Assembly: GCA_003508835.1 (NCBI GenBank) | Contig: PUFA01000164.1 | Coordinates: forward strand, 3,385,001-3,449,000 | Length of the DNA stretch: 64,000 bases | Direction of reading: 5' to 3' | DNA from: Eonycteris spelaea | Taxonomy: Eukaryota; Chordata; Mammalia; Chiroptera; Pteropodidae | Shown here: piece by piece, positions 27,281 through 37,720 of the stretch | Layout of the letters: each line of letters begins with the position of its first letter | Position numbering within the stretch: position 1 is the first letter of the stretch | The notes under the pieces: model-generated | What the model saw: only the letters and a program-made list of their open reading frames with translations | What the model was told of the DNA's origin: nothing | Databases searched by the model: none | Position numbers and translations under genes: made by a program

Positions 27281-27315
<35 letters not shown>
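27281..27315. repeat. (CT)17 microsatellite
   Basis: Uninterrupted CT dinucleotides in a pyrimidine-rich setting. Confidence 0.97.
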
Positions 27316-27319
<4 letters not shown>

Positions 27320-28234
27320 CTGTTCACTCTAGTCCATTTCTTACTCAATCTTTTTTTCTCACTCCTCCCAACCCCGTCAGGAATATATTGACTCCACATC
27401 TTTTTTATACAGGCAACACAAAAATATTAATCTGTCAGTATTTCTTCTAAGCCTCCTACCCTCATTTTTGATGACTTATTTGAAATCCCCACATTTTACT
27501 ACTTTCAAATTTTAAAGAAAGCTCACCTGCATCACTTCTTTTTTATCTCCCCATCCAAAGCAAACTTCTAAATGTCTTTTTAAAATTCCCCCTCTCTATG
27601 TAAATTATCCAAGGTTCAAAACTGTAGGAGTAAATTCAATTTCTAAAACTTTCATAAGTCTGTGGCATTAATTTACTAGCCCACCCTTTCTATTTCCACG
27701 ACCACAAGTCCAAATCAGGTCCCTGTTTGTTTTATATTTAAAATCATCTAGGAGACTCTTATTTATTTTTCTTTAACTTAACCTATGCTTCACAGAATTT
27801 TTTTAATTCAATCATCTTACAGGGCAGTTCCTGTATTGAATGGTTACCTATTACCAAGAAAAAAGTACAAAAGAAATGTACAAAAAAAATGTATATTTCT
27901 TTCTTTCTTTTGACTAGTATTGAAAAATTAAATCAAAATGTGTCCTACCAATAAGCTTGTGGATAAAAAAAAAAGTCATCTTAATTTTTATTAAAACATT
28001 GTGATGGGAAAGACTAGTTTTCTAAGATGTGCATTCTGTAGGAAAAGTAAAGATTGATGAAGATTATTCTGAGTTCATCTTGTTCCCAGAATTGAGCACT
28101 GTTCACATTCTCAGAAGATATGGAGAAACTGAAGATGCACTAGTCATAGAACAAGATGCAGGGTTAGCCTGTCTGTGGCTACAGTTTAATACCTGTTGGT
28201 TAGATAACTGGAGCTTACCAAGAGAAATGGGTCT
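27316..28234. other. Intronic pyrimidine-rich sequence, possible L2 scrap
   Basis: The stretch around 27540-27600 weakly resembles the L2 coding region on the plus strand. Not firm enough to call. Confidence 0.3.
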
Positions 28235-28565
28235 TAAGATTATCACGCTAAATGAACTAAGTCAGACAGAAAGAGTTAAGATCCACATGATTTCATTTAC
28301 ATGTGGGATATAAAACTGAAAGCAACAAACATGACAGAGACTCATGGACATGGACAGCAGCAGATGAGTGGTTACCAGCAGGAAGGGGAAAGGGGAGAGG
28401 TAGAAAGGCGTAAAGGGGGTCAAGTATATGGTGATGGACAGAAATTTAACTTTGAGTGGTGAACATACAATGTGATATACATATGATGTAGTACTGAATT
28501 GTACAATTGAAACATATAATTTTATTAACCAATATCACCCTAATAATTTTATTTTTAAAAAAGAG
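28235..28565 (+). mobile_element. L1 3' end fragment
   Basis: Has the L1 phrase ctaaatgaactaagtcagac, then a G-rich 3' UTR piece (gaaggggaaaggggagagg) and the ending accaatatcaccctaataat. This tail type is one I associate with L1s of bats and other laurasiatherians. Confidence 0.7.
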
Positions 28566-28984
28566 TAAGGTTAAGAAGAACAATTTGGAGATAGGCTCTT
28601 GCAAGGGTAAGTGGAAAAATTTTAGTTATGTGGGACCTTTTACAGTTCAAATTCATAATTCATATGTAAAAGTGATACGATATTATCCTCAATGGAAATG
28701 TAGACACATTTCTTAGCTTTACTAACAGCTGTCTGTTATAGTTTATCAAAGCAATAGTTAACTATAATTTCAGTGATAAATCTTTCCCAATTTAAAATGA
28801 GACGTCATTATTGATTTTAATATCCATGTAATTACATTAATTTAGGGATTGTTTAATGAGGTAATGCACTGAATTTGAGAAAAGTAATACATTTGTGTAT
28901 GCAACTAATATGAAATAGATTATAGTTTTCTACTACTTTGTTCAAAAAGTAAAATATAGTCAAATGTCGATACTGATCAAAATT

Positions 28985-29196
28985 AATTTATTATGGAAAA
29001 GAGTATGAAGCTTTTTCAAAAAAATAAGAGTAGAATTACCATATGACCCCGCAATTCCACTTCTAGGTATAAATACAAAGGAAACAAAAAACTCTGCATT
29101 GAAGAGATACCTGCACCCCCATGTTTATAGCAGCATCATACAATAGCCAAGTCATGAAAACAACCTAAGTGAAAAATGGATAAAGAAGCTGTGGTT

Positions 29197-29263
<67 letters not shown>

Positions 29264-29765
29264 ATGAAAAGAGAATAAAATTCTGCCACTTACAACAGCA
29301 TGGATGGGACTTGAGGGCATTTAGCTAGGTGAAATAAATCAGATAGAGAAAGATAAATACTTTATGACCTCACTTAGAGGTGGAATCTTAAAACAACTCC
29401 AAAAAAGAGATTAGATTTGTGGGTACCAGAGGCAGGGGTAGAGGGTGGTCAAAAAAACTTGTAGTAATAAAATAAATCAGTACTGGGGATGTAACAATTT
29501 ATAGCACAATGACTATGGATGACTACGGTTATCACTGCTGTATGGTATATCTGAAAGTTGTTAAGGGCGAAAATCCTAAGAGTTCTAAGTTCTAAGGGTG
29601 TAAATCCTAAGCGAATAAAAACATATTTTTGGAACTGTATGTGATGATAGATGTTAAGTAAATTTATTTTGGTAATTTTTAAAAATATTTGTTAGTCATT
29701 ATCTTAAACTTATAGAGTGCTGCATGTCAATTATATTGCAATAAAACTGGGGAAAAATTCTCCAA
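28985..29765 (+). mobile_element. L1 (L1MA-like) ORF2 end and 3' UTR
   Basis: Begins in decayed ORF2 (attaccatatgaccccgcaa, then cacttctaggtat), passes through acagcatggatgggacttga and ends with ttatattgcaataaaactgg. The element contains the (TA)n tract at 29201-29261, which interrupts ORF2. Confidence 0.8.
29201..29261. repeat. (TA)30 microsatellite inside L1
   Basis: Pure TA repeat at the site where L1 elements normally read gtggtatatatata. Confidence 0.97.
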
Positions 29766-29869
29766 CTTAGGAAGAAAAAATGATTGATTTAACAAAGTTT
29801 TAACAGATATGATTACTACACCTAAATGACTAGAATGATAAGAAAGTATTTCCTTTAAGTAGTTACTAT

Positions 29870-30440
29870 TCATTCTCTTATGTCTCTTTCTTCATCTTCA
29901 CATTTCTACTCTGGAGTACAAATTTAAAAAGTCAGGATTAATCATGGATTCTTCTATTATAAAATATACAACTTTTCTATAATAACATCTTCTATGTCCA
30001 TCTTCCTCTCTATTCCCTTAACTACCTGAGCACAGAATTTCAGTTTCAAATATGCTTTTAAAATACATATTATTTCAACAATTCTTTTTTGGATTTACAC
30101 TAACCTCCACCACATCTTTAGAACTTACTTCAGAACATGTTTTCTAAAATACAAATGATTTACATGTTTTCTGCATAATAACTTTCAATGACTTCTCCTT
30201 TGTTTTAAGGAAAAAAAAATATTATCATCGTATAACACCCTTTAAAAAAAATCTTATTTACCTCCTTAACTTCTGTAAACAATTGAGAGAATGGAACTCT
30301 GATTTATCCACCTTGACACCCACTAGAAATGTCTTACCCGAAACACCTTAGATTCCCTTTTTCTGCCTATTCCAACTGTGCAAGTGCATTTTCCTTTGAA
30401 TCTCCACTCATACGCCATGTTAACTCTGGATAATTTTCTG
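29870..30440 (+). mobile_element. L2 LINE fragment (ORF2 3' region)
   Basis: Diverged copy of the late L2 coding region: tttctaaaatacaaatgatt, actttcaatgacttctcctt, then the degenerate region leading to gtgcaagtgcattttcct and gaatctccactcatac. Confidence 0.55.
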
Positions 30441-31594
30441 ATAGATTAGAATGTACAGTTCTTCTTTTATATATAGTCTGTATCATTACCACATTGAAGC
30501 TAATTACTTATGTGCAACACTGAGTTCAGTAAAACGTCCTTTCTGCAGTCTCAGCACCTGGTACAAATACCTGGACTGTCAATTTCCCTTTAATGTACAC
30601 AGAGAAACAATTTTGATTTTGATAATTTTTATTAGCTAATTTAGCCATTTCTCAGATAACTTTCCCCATTTTTTTAAAATTTCTTCATAGAGTTTAGAAA
30701 TGATCATATAGTTATTTTGAAATAATTTTTTAGTGACTAAGGTTATATTTTGATCATTCAGAATTCAGGAATTTATATATATATAATGTCAGTAGTTTCT
30801 CTTGTAAAGTCAGTAAACAGTGATGACTCTCAGGGTTGAAAAATACACATGAGGAGTTCAACTGCTTTTATAGTAACACTTGTAAAAGCATGAAGGACTT
30901 TTGGGGAAGTCTTTTCAGTTTACTGCATTACTAGGAGATTGAAGAGAGAGATTTATAATGATGGGTTGATGTTTTCAAACATTCAACAGACATAGGAGAC
31001 AGAATTATAACAAATAGCTTTTATCCAGTGGGAATACAGGGAGAAAGTACAGGACATCAGGTGTATAAGCTGGAGGATAAATGTATTAGTTGCTCTGAGC
31101 AAGAGAATACAGCTGGTGTAAATAGCATGACCTGGGTAATAGTACACAGAACAAGAAGAGAGAGAATGATAAATTTGGAGATTGCCACTGTGGATCATAG
31201 TATGAGTCCATCTAGTGTAAAATTCTTCCTATGGCAATACCAATATTTAATGTTCCAAAGAAAGATGAAAGCTCACAGACCGTGCCTAGGTGATTTATGC
31301 AATGTTATTTATCAGGTGAGAAATTTCTATATCAGTTCACTATGTAATCACTGAACATCTTGAGTCATGCAGTTTGAACACTCATAATACTTTTTGCTGG
31401 CAGATCTGCAAATAGTAGTGATGGACATAAAGATAGTCAGGCTCTTAAAACAATTTCTCTACACTATTTGTTTTCATAATTTTCATTTACCATTAAAGTA
31501 CAATGCTTCAGACAAAATGAAACATATACAGGAGTTGGATGTCATTTCCACAACAAGCTTGGGTCGCAATACATTGGGTCATAAAACATGTTAA
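30441..31594. other. Intronic sequence, nothing recognised
   Basis: Open frames of up to 108 codons (31028-31354) on the plus strand have no domain and overlap a minus-strand frame. Confidence 0.45.
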
Positions 31595-31815
31595 AAAATA
31601 ATGTATTAAGTTGGTAATTACAAAATCATCACAGGGATATAAAGTCAGCACAGATAATATAGTCAATAATATTGTAATAACTATGTCTAGTGCCAGGTGG
31701 GTGGGTACTAGACTTATTGAAAGGATCACTTCATAAAGTATACAAATGTCTAACCGCAACACTATATATCTGAAATTAATATAATATTGAATGTCAACTA
31801 GAATTGAAAATACGA
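31595..31815 (+). mobile_element. L1 3' UTR fragment
   Basis: Contains aatattgtaataactatgtc, ggtactagacttatt, ggatcacttcataaagtata and the ending atattgaatgtcaactagaa, a common laurasiatherian L1 3' end. Confidence 0.7.
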
Positions 31816-32865
31816 AAGTAATGTATTAGCATTCTAAAATACCAGTCTGTTTTCAAAATGTTCAGATTTACTCATGTTTCGATATTTATAATTTTTTAAA
31901 ATGCTATTATTTTTTAAGCTTCTGAAATTCTTAGAAAAACACAATTGATTATACTATACACTCCTACTGAAATAGATGAAAGTTGATACTGAAATAGATG
32001 AAAGTTGATTTTATCAGATTATAGTCAAGGAAATGGAATGAAGAAATATAGTGTATTTACCAAGTATTATGCTGCTACTGATTTGGGCCTTTCTGCTGAG
32101 AACAGTGGAAAAGAATAATGAGGTAAGAATAATATGAGGAGTCTCTGTGCTAGGAAGATGAATCAATGAGAAAGAAAAGCCACGTTAAAATCTTAAAGAT
32201 GTGAAACAAGTAGCTCTTTCATTTAGATAATCTTTCTCATTACAGAGCCAGTAACAGTCAGCTCTTAACTAAGATATGCAAAGTACTTTTAAATACAATG
32301 ATCACAATTTAATTGCATCTAAGAAATGTTCCCAATGTATTCACACAACATCTAGCTTCAGTAACTATAGAGTTTGTAGATGATAAAATAGATTTTATTC
32401 AAAAGACTCATTTTTTAAATAAATTTCCTCAAGGAAACTTAGCTTCAAGGTTTACAGAGGTGAATATGGAAATAAATAACATTTACAACTCAGAATGTCT
32501 GTTTGCTGCTTCACAGTTATTAGAGGAAAATTTGTTATAGAAAATCTACCATACATCTATAATGATGAGATATGTATTGATAGTTGTATGCTAGACACTC
32601 CTGGAAAAACTAAAAATAACTCAATTTAGTTCCTATGTGGTAAGGCTGTGCTACAAACAGAATTAATAAAAATCGTAGCTGAAAAGGATCTCCTTTTAAT
32701 TACAATAAAAATCAGGGATAGAAAAATAATAAAGCTAATGATTATACCAAGGTTAGTATTTGGATCTCCTAATTACCAACTGAAAAACTTTTGAAAACTA
32801 TACCACGTTGTTTACAACTCAAGGAATGGCTATATAGTTTCTGATTCACCAGCATTGCCTTCACT
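31816..32865. other. Intronic sequence, nothing recognised apart from the 22 bp duplication
   Basis: AT-rich, no coding evidence for the frame at 32313-32540. Confidence 0.45.
31965..32008. repeat. Perfect 22 bp tandem duplication
   Basis: Two identical adjacent copies of a 22 bp unit beginning tactgaaatagatg; a recent slippage or duplication event. Confidence 0.97.
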
Positions 32866-32989
32866 GGAGAAAGTGAGATTATCAGGATGAACCTATTTAA
32901 TTATATGACCAATTTAAGAGCAGAAAGTTTTCTCCAGCTGGTGAGCAGAATGGGAAGTCACAGAGATTCAAAGCACAGAAAGGATTGGA
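32866..32989. repeat. Inverted repeat, left arm
   Basis: Matches the reverse complement of 33496-33618 with about five substitutions and two single-base indels over 124 bp. It begins ggagaaagtgagattatca. Confidence 0.93.
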
Positions 32990-33013
32990 CCACTTTCTTG
33001 CCCCTAATGGATT

Positions 33014-33029
33014 TGCATAGCGCTATGCA
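33014..33029. repeat. Perfect 16 bp palindrome
   Basis: TGCATAGCGCTATGCA equals its own reverse complement. Together with the preceding bases it includes an octamer-like ATTTGCAT. No function can be claimed. Confidence 0.9.
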
Positions 33030-33127
33030 GATGGAGTACAAAAGCAGTTAAGAGATTTGAAGCTAGAAATGTCTAACACTTTAGTCCTACATTTGTCACA
33101 TTTTAGATATAAGATATCTGGGGAGTC

Positions 33128-33690
33128 ATTTATCCATCAGAAGATGTATTAGTTTGCACTGCTGAATATAAAATTGCTACAAATTTAGCAGCTTAAACCA
33201 GTGCTCATTTATTACCTCACGGTTCTGTAGGACAGAAGTATGGGTGGATCAACTGGATTTTCTCCTTGGGGTCTCAAGACATTGAAGGAGGTATTTGCCA
33301 GACTTGGCTTTTTTTCTGGAGGCTCTGGGGGGAAATTGATTTCTTCACTCATTCGGGCTGTTGGTAGAATCTATTCTTTTCATAGTAGGTCTGATATCTC
33401 CATTTCCCTGCTAGATGTCAGCCACAGCTGCTCTTTAGAAGGTAAACTGCACGCCCTCTAAAGTAGCCCGACTGTCCTCAATGCCCGCAACAGGCCCAAT
33501 CCTTTCCATGCTTTGAATCTCTTCGACTTCCCATTCTGCTCACCAGCTGGAGAAAACTTTCTGCTCTTAAATTGGTCATGTAATTAAATTAGGTTCATCT
33601 GATAATCTCACTTTCTCCATAATATTTAACATAATGATGTAAGTGATATCATATTCACAGGTTTACACTCACATTCAAAGGGGAAGAGAT
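33128..33690 (-). mobile_element. LTR-like interspersed repeat, complement orientation
   Basis: The plus strand reads like the complement of a common mammalian LTR-type repeat: attagtttgcactgctgaat, agcagcttaaaccagtg, tctggaggctctggg, ccctgctagatgtcagcc, and gtttacactcacattc near the end. I am sure it is an old interspersed repeat, less sure of the family (MaLR/ERVL type). Confidence 0.55.
33496..33618. repeat. Inverted repeat, right arm
   Basis: Partner of 32866-32989, 506 bp away. This arm is continuous with an LTR-like repeat at 33128-33690, so it is probably the source copy and the left arm the inverted duplicate. Confidence 0.93.
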
Positions 33691-33959
33691 ACTAAGGCAA
33701 GGTTTATGGGAGTCATTTCTAAAATTTTGCTCATCATAATAGCCTTTTTATATCTGTAAAAATTGCATTTAATTATGTCTCCCATGCACATTTGTTGGCA
33801 GTAGTAAGAGAGCTGGTGTTAAAATCACCTGATACATCATAAGTAATTTCATTTATAAGCAAGAGTATATGTTAGAACATTCTTTATATTTAACCTAAAA
33901 TCTGCTTGCATATTATATACCCTTCTTTTAAAGTCAGAAATTATGTGCAAATTTCCATT

Positions 33960-35075
33960 TATATTCATTTATTCCGCGGCACTGAATCAGCATTAATGGC
34001 AACCCTATTTCATTCTAGGCATTGTATTCAGCAAACAAAAACAAATATTACCCTGCCTTCCTTGAGTTTACATTCTAGTAGGGGGTTATATGTTAATTAA
34101 TAAATTACACTAATATATGTAAAATTAAAATAGTGAAAAATACCATAAAGGGAGGATAATTAATGCTATGGAAACATCTATTAGAATAATTCTTCGATGT
34201 CTGAAGGAGTCACTTAAAATGAGTTTTCTTAGAAGTTAACTTGGTGAACAGGGATGAGGGGATGAAAGAGCTTTTCAGAAACATGCATAGTCTATTAGAG
34301 ATAAAAAAAATAAAAATATCTGGAGGACACCAAGTGGGGAGAAAGATGCATAAGTTTAGATTGGAAACCTATGCAGAACCATTGTAGAATTTGTGATAAA
34401 TAAGTGGATGATGGATAGATGACAGATAGACAGACAGACAGTACAACTGAAAGCTATTAAATTTTTTTGGTACTGTGGTACCATAATAGACACTAGCTGT
34501 GAATATAAAAGTACTTCAGTTACTATGCCAATAAAGGTAAATGAGCTCAAAGATCAATTAAAAAGACGAAGCATATAGAATAGAGTATGAGACTAGGTTG
34601 ATGATGGTAGAGAAAGAGAGGCATGGTTTGTTTTGCAATATCTAGGTTATCAACCAACATAACTTTGCTATAAATAGGATATGGACACAGGGGCAGGGAG
34701 TGAGGAGAGTATTAGGACCATCTTCAAAATTCCTGGTTGGCACATACGAATAATTTCTGTGCCTTTCACTGAGTAGTCTTCAAAACTCAACAATTTTTAA
34801 CTTGTTGATATTGAGGTGCTATGGCAACATCCAAAAGGAAATGTCAATCAGGATGTTTACCAGGGTCTGGCATTCAAGTAAGAGGCAAAAACTTGAGACA
34901 ATAACTTGTAAATATCCACATATAGGTGGAAATTGTGGATGAATATAGAATGAGTAGGAAAATGGGCCTAGGGTCACACCTAAAGGAACTTCAGCAGTTA
35001 ATTTCAGAAAGGAGATGATTGAGCCTGCAGAGGAGCAGACAGATCCAAAAAGTGGCAGGCATTGCTGTAAATGGC
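33960..35075 (-). mobile_element. L2 LINE, complement orientation
   Basis: Starts with the complement of the L2 3' end (gagtttacattctagtaggg) and continues into the reverse-transcriptase region in complement (cattcaagtaagaggc, then gggcctagggtcacacctaa, equivalent to the family's GVPQGS segment). Heavily decayed. An (ACAG)n scrap lies at 34424-34442. Confidence 0.65.
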
Positions 35076-35084
35076 AAGATTTCA

Positions 35085-35205
35085 CTCCTTTTTATGGCTG
35101 AACCTTGAGAATATTATGTTAAGTGAAATAAGTCAGACAGAGAAAGACAAATACCATGTGATTTCACTTATATGTGGAAGCTAAAAAACAAAATAAACAA
35201 ACAAA
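35085..35205 (+). mobile_element. L1 3' fragment
   Basis: Contains gttaagtgaaataagtcaga, gacaaataccatgtgatttc and atatgtggaagctaaaa, typical of the end of L1 ORF2 and the start of its 3' UTR. Confidence 0.8.
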
Positions 35206-35239
35206 CAAAACAAAAAATTCATAGATCCAGACAACACTT

Positions 35240-35580
35240 TGATGGTTGTCAGATTACAACGACAGAAATTTTATTTTCCCACAGTTCTGGAGTTTGAAAA
35301 TGTGAAATCAACACACCAGCTTGGTTGGGTTCTGGTGAAAGCTCTCTTCCTGGCTTGCATTCTTGCTGTGTCCTCAAGTGGCAGAGAGACAGATAAAGCT
35401 CTCTGGTGTCTCTTCTATATGGACCCTAAATCCCTCATAAGGGTGGAGCCTTCATGACCTCATCTAAGAGAAATTATTTCCCAAAGGCTTCATCGTCAAA
35501 TACTATCACATTTAGGTTTAAGGATTCAAAATATGAAATTCCGGAGGATACCATATAGGCCACAGCCTTCTATTCTGCCA
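35240..35580 (-). mobile_element. MLT1-like LTR (MaLR), complement orientation
   Basis: Order of phrases matches MLT1 in complement: cagaaattttattttcccac, agttctggag, then tgctgtgtcctcaagtggca, agagctctctggtgtctctt in near match, and cttcatgacctcatctaaga. It is a solo LTR about 340 bp long. Confidence 0.75.
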
Positions 35581-37564
35581 TTTTTAAATGCACGGTCCAA
35601 CTTCAGCTCCTAATTCTGCTTCATATGTGCATGTGTGCTTCTAATATAAGATCTACACATACATATCTTATAACCAAAAAGTGGATATAATATATAAGAT
35701 ATATTTATATGGATTTATGTTATGTGGATATAACATATATATATTTGTTGGTTTGTTTCTACCTTAAATTTCTGAAGATTAAATTACATATATATCTTAT
35801 ATTAGAATTTCTGTATCTTATACCTATCTACATGTAGTATATATTATGATATATATATTTAATATATAAAATATAAATAAATATTTATTTATTTATGGAG
35901 TACCTGAATGTAGTTAAGTTTGAATCTAAGTGCAAGACTGTTCATTTATTTATGTTAAGTTGAATTATTAAGTACAGTCTGTTTTCTAGTCCAGAAAGAG
36001 TCTTTCAAATTTTGATTGTTTTTTTCTGAACATTATCAGTCTTTCTAGTTTGAGGTCGTCCTTTCAAAACATATGAATTGAAAGTTGATAGAACAAAAAT
36101 TTTAAAAGAAGCATACACATTCATGGCTGGATATTTTGAAACTCTTCTTCCAAATTTAAAGAAAAGTGGATAATAAAATCCATAAGGGTAGAGCAGATTT
36201 GAACAATCTATCAACCAAACCATTCCAGCTGAAATTTAGAGAGCGTTATATCCAGCAACCACATAATATAATATCCTTCCAAATAAACTGATAACGTTCA
36301 CACAAGTAGATATTGAGCTTGAAGATATAGCAATAAAACTACCCAACTCTGCTAACTGAGGAGAGAAAAGCTACGATAAAAAAGAGAACAGTCTTGGGAT
36401 TCCATGGGAAGATATAAAGTATCTAATATATGTGCCCTTGAAGTGTTAGAATAAAGTGGGGCATGGAAATACCTTGTTGAGAAAATAATAGCAATAATTT
36501 TTTCAAATCTGATCATAATTAAATCTTTCTCTTATATTTAGAATTTACTTATAAGGCAGGCACTTTATGGAAACTTGGCTCTTTCTCCCTTAGAGGAACA
36601 TTTAATACAATTATTTTCTAGTTGATTAATGGTACCATAAGGACATTAAGAAATGTTGCCTGTCTCTTTTAGACCTTGGCACTTGTTTCACCAACCAGAT
36701 TTGGGAATTGTTTAATAAAAGAGATATATGAAAGTAAGTAGCTCATAAGTTTATTTCTTTTTAGCATACCAATATAGGCTATGTTTCTCTATGGTTATTA
36801 TTTATTTAGTAACCTTAAAAATACTTAAAGCAATAGAATTTTTCTTCTTCAACTGAAAACATGTTAAATATGCTCAAAAGGTTTATGGTTACATATACCT
36901 CTCACAAGCCTAAGCTCGTTTGCCATTTTTACTAATCTTTTTCTGATAATAGATTTCTATCATTGAGTTATATTATTAGATCATACATATGGTTTTATTC
37001 TATAATAATTTATTTGCATTAAATATATCCTTAAAGATAAATTTGCATTTTAATAACAAATTTTACCATACAATAAATATGTTAAAGTTGCTCTACTACA
37101 CTGAGAATATTAATTTTACTATTTCAATAAAATTGGTGGATGGTTAACATTAAGAGCAGTAAATATGAAAGAAGTAATAGTTTTAAAATAAAAAAGAAAA
37201 CTTCACTTCATCATTAATTAATATTTACATAATTGTTCTATCATCTTCATTATCCATAAATTAATATGCATGCCTGAATAAATAGATGAGTTTACTTTCT
37301 TGGTAGAAGATTCAGAGAACTTTAAAAAATAGAAAATATTTGGGATAGGAGAAGTATTTACTATGAACAAATCAATTTAGAGTAGGGCTATTATTCATTA
37401 TGTCAATCAAATTCAGATATTTAATTGGAGCATAGAGATTCAGAGACCATATATTATATCTTATTTCCATTTTTGATGACTGATTTCTTAGTAACATATA
37501 ATTAGAAGTTTACAGAATATTTGTTGTTGTTTTTTACCTTAAATTTCTGTATCAAATTACATGA
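35581..37564. other. Intronic sequence with (TA)-rich stretches
   Basis: AT-rich near 35680-35890. No coding or named repeat features. Confidence 0.45.
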
Positions 37565-37720
37565 TTTTGAAAATGCCACATCTGCATTTCAGTCCCAAAT
37601 CCTCTATGAACATTTCGACCTCAGATGAATTGTTTAAATTTGACCTGTCTCCTCCACTGTTAACTAGAAATAGTGCCTAACTCAGAATACTGAGACAACA
37701 TATGAAAAGTGCTTTTAAAC
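37565..37720 (+). mobile_element. MIR SINE fragment
   Basis: Retains the MIR order: cagtcccaaatcctct, cctcagatgaattgtttaaa, cctgtctcctccactgttaa, then atagtgcctaactcagaata and atgaaaagtgcttttaaaca. Confidence 0.5.
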
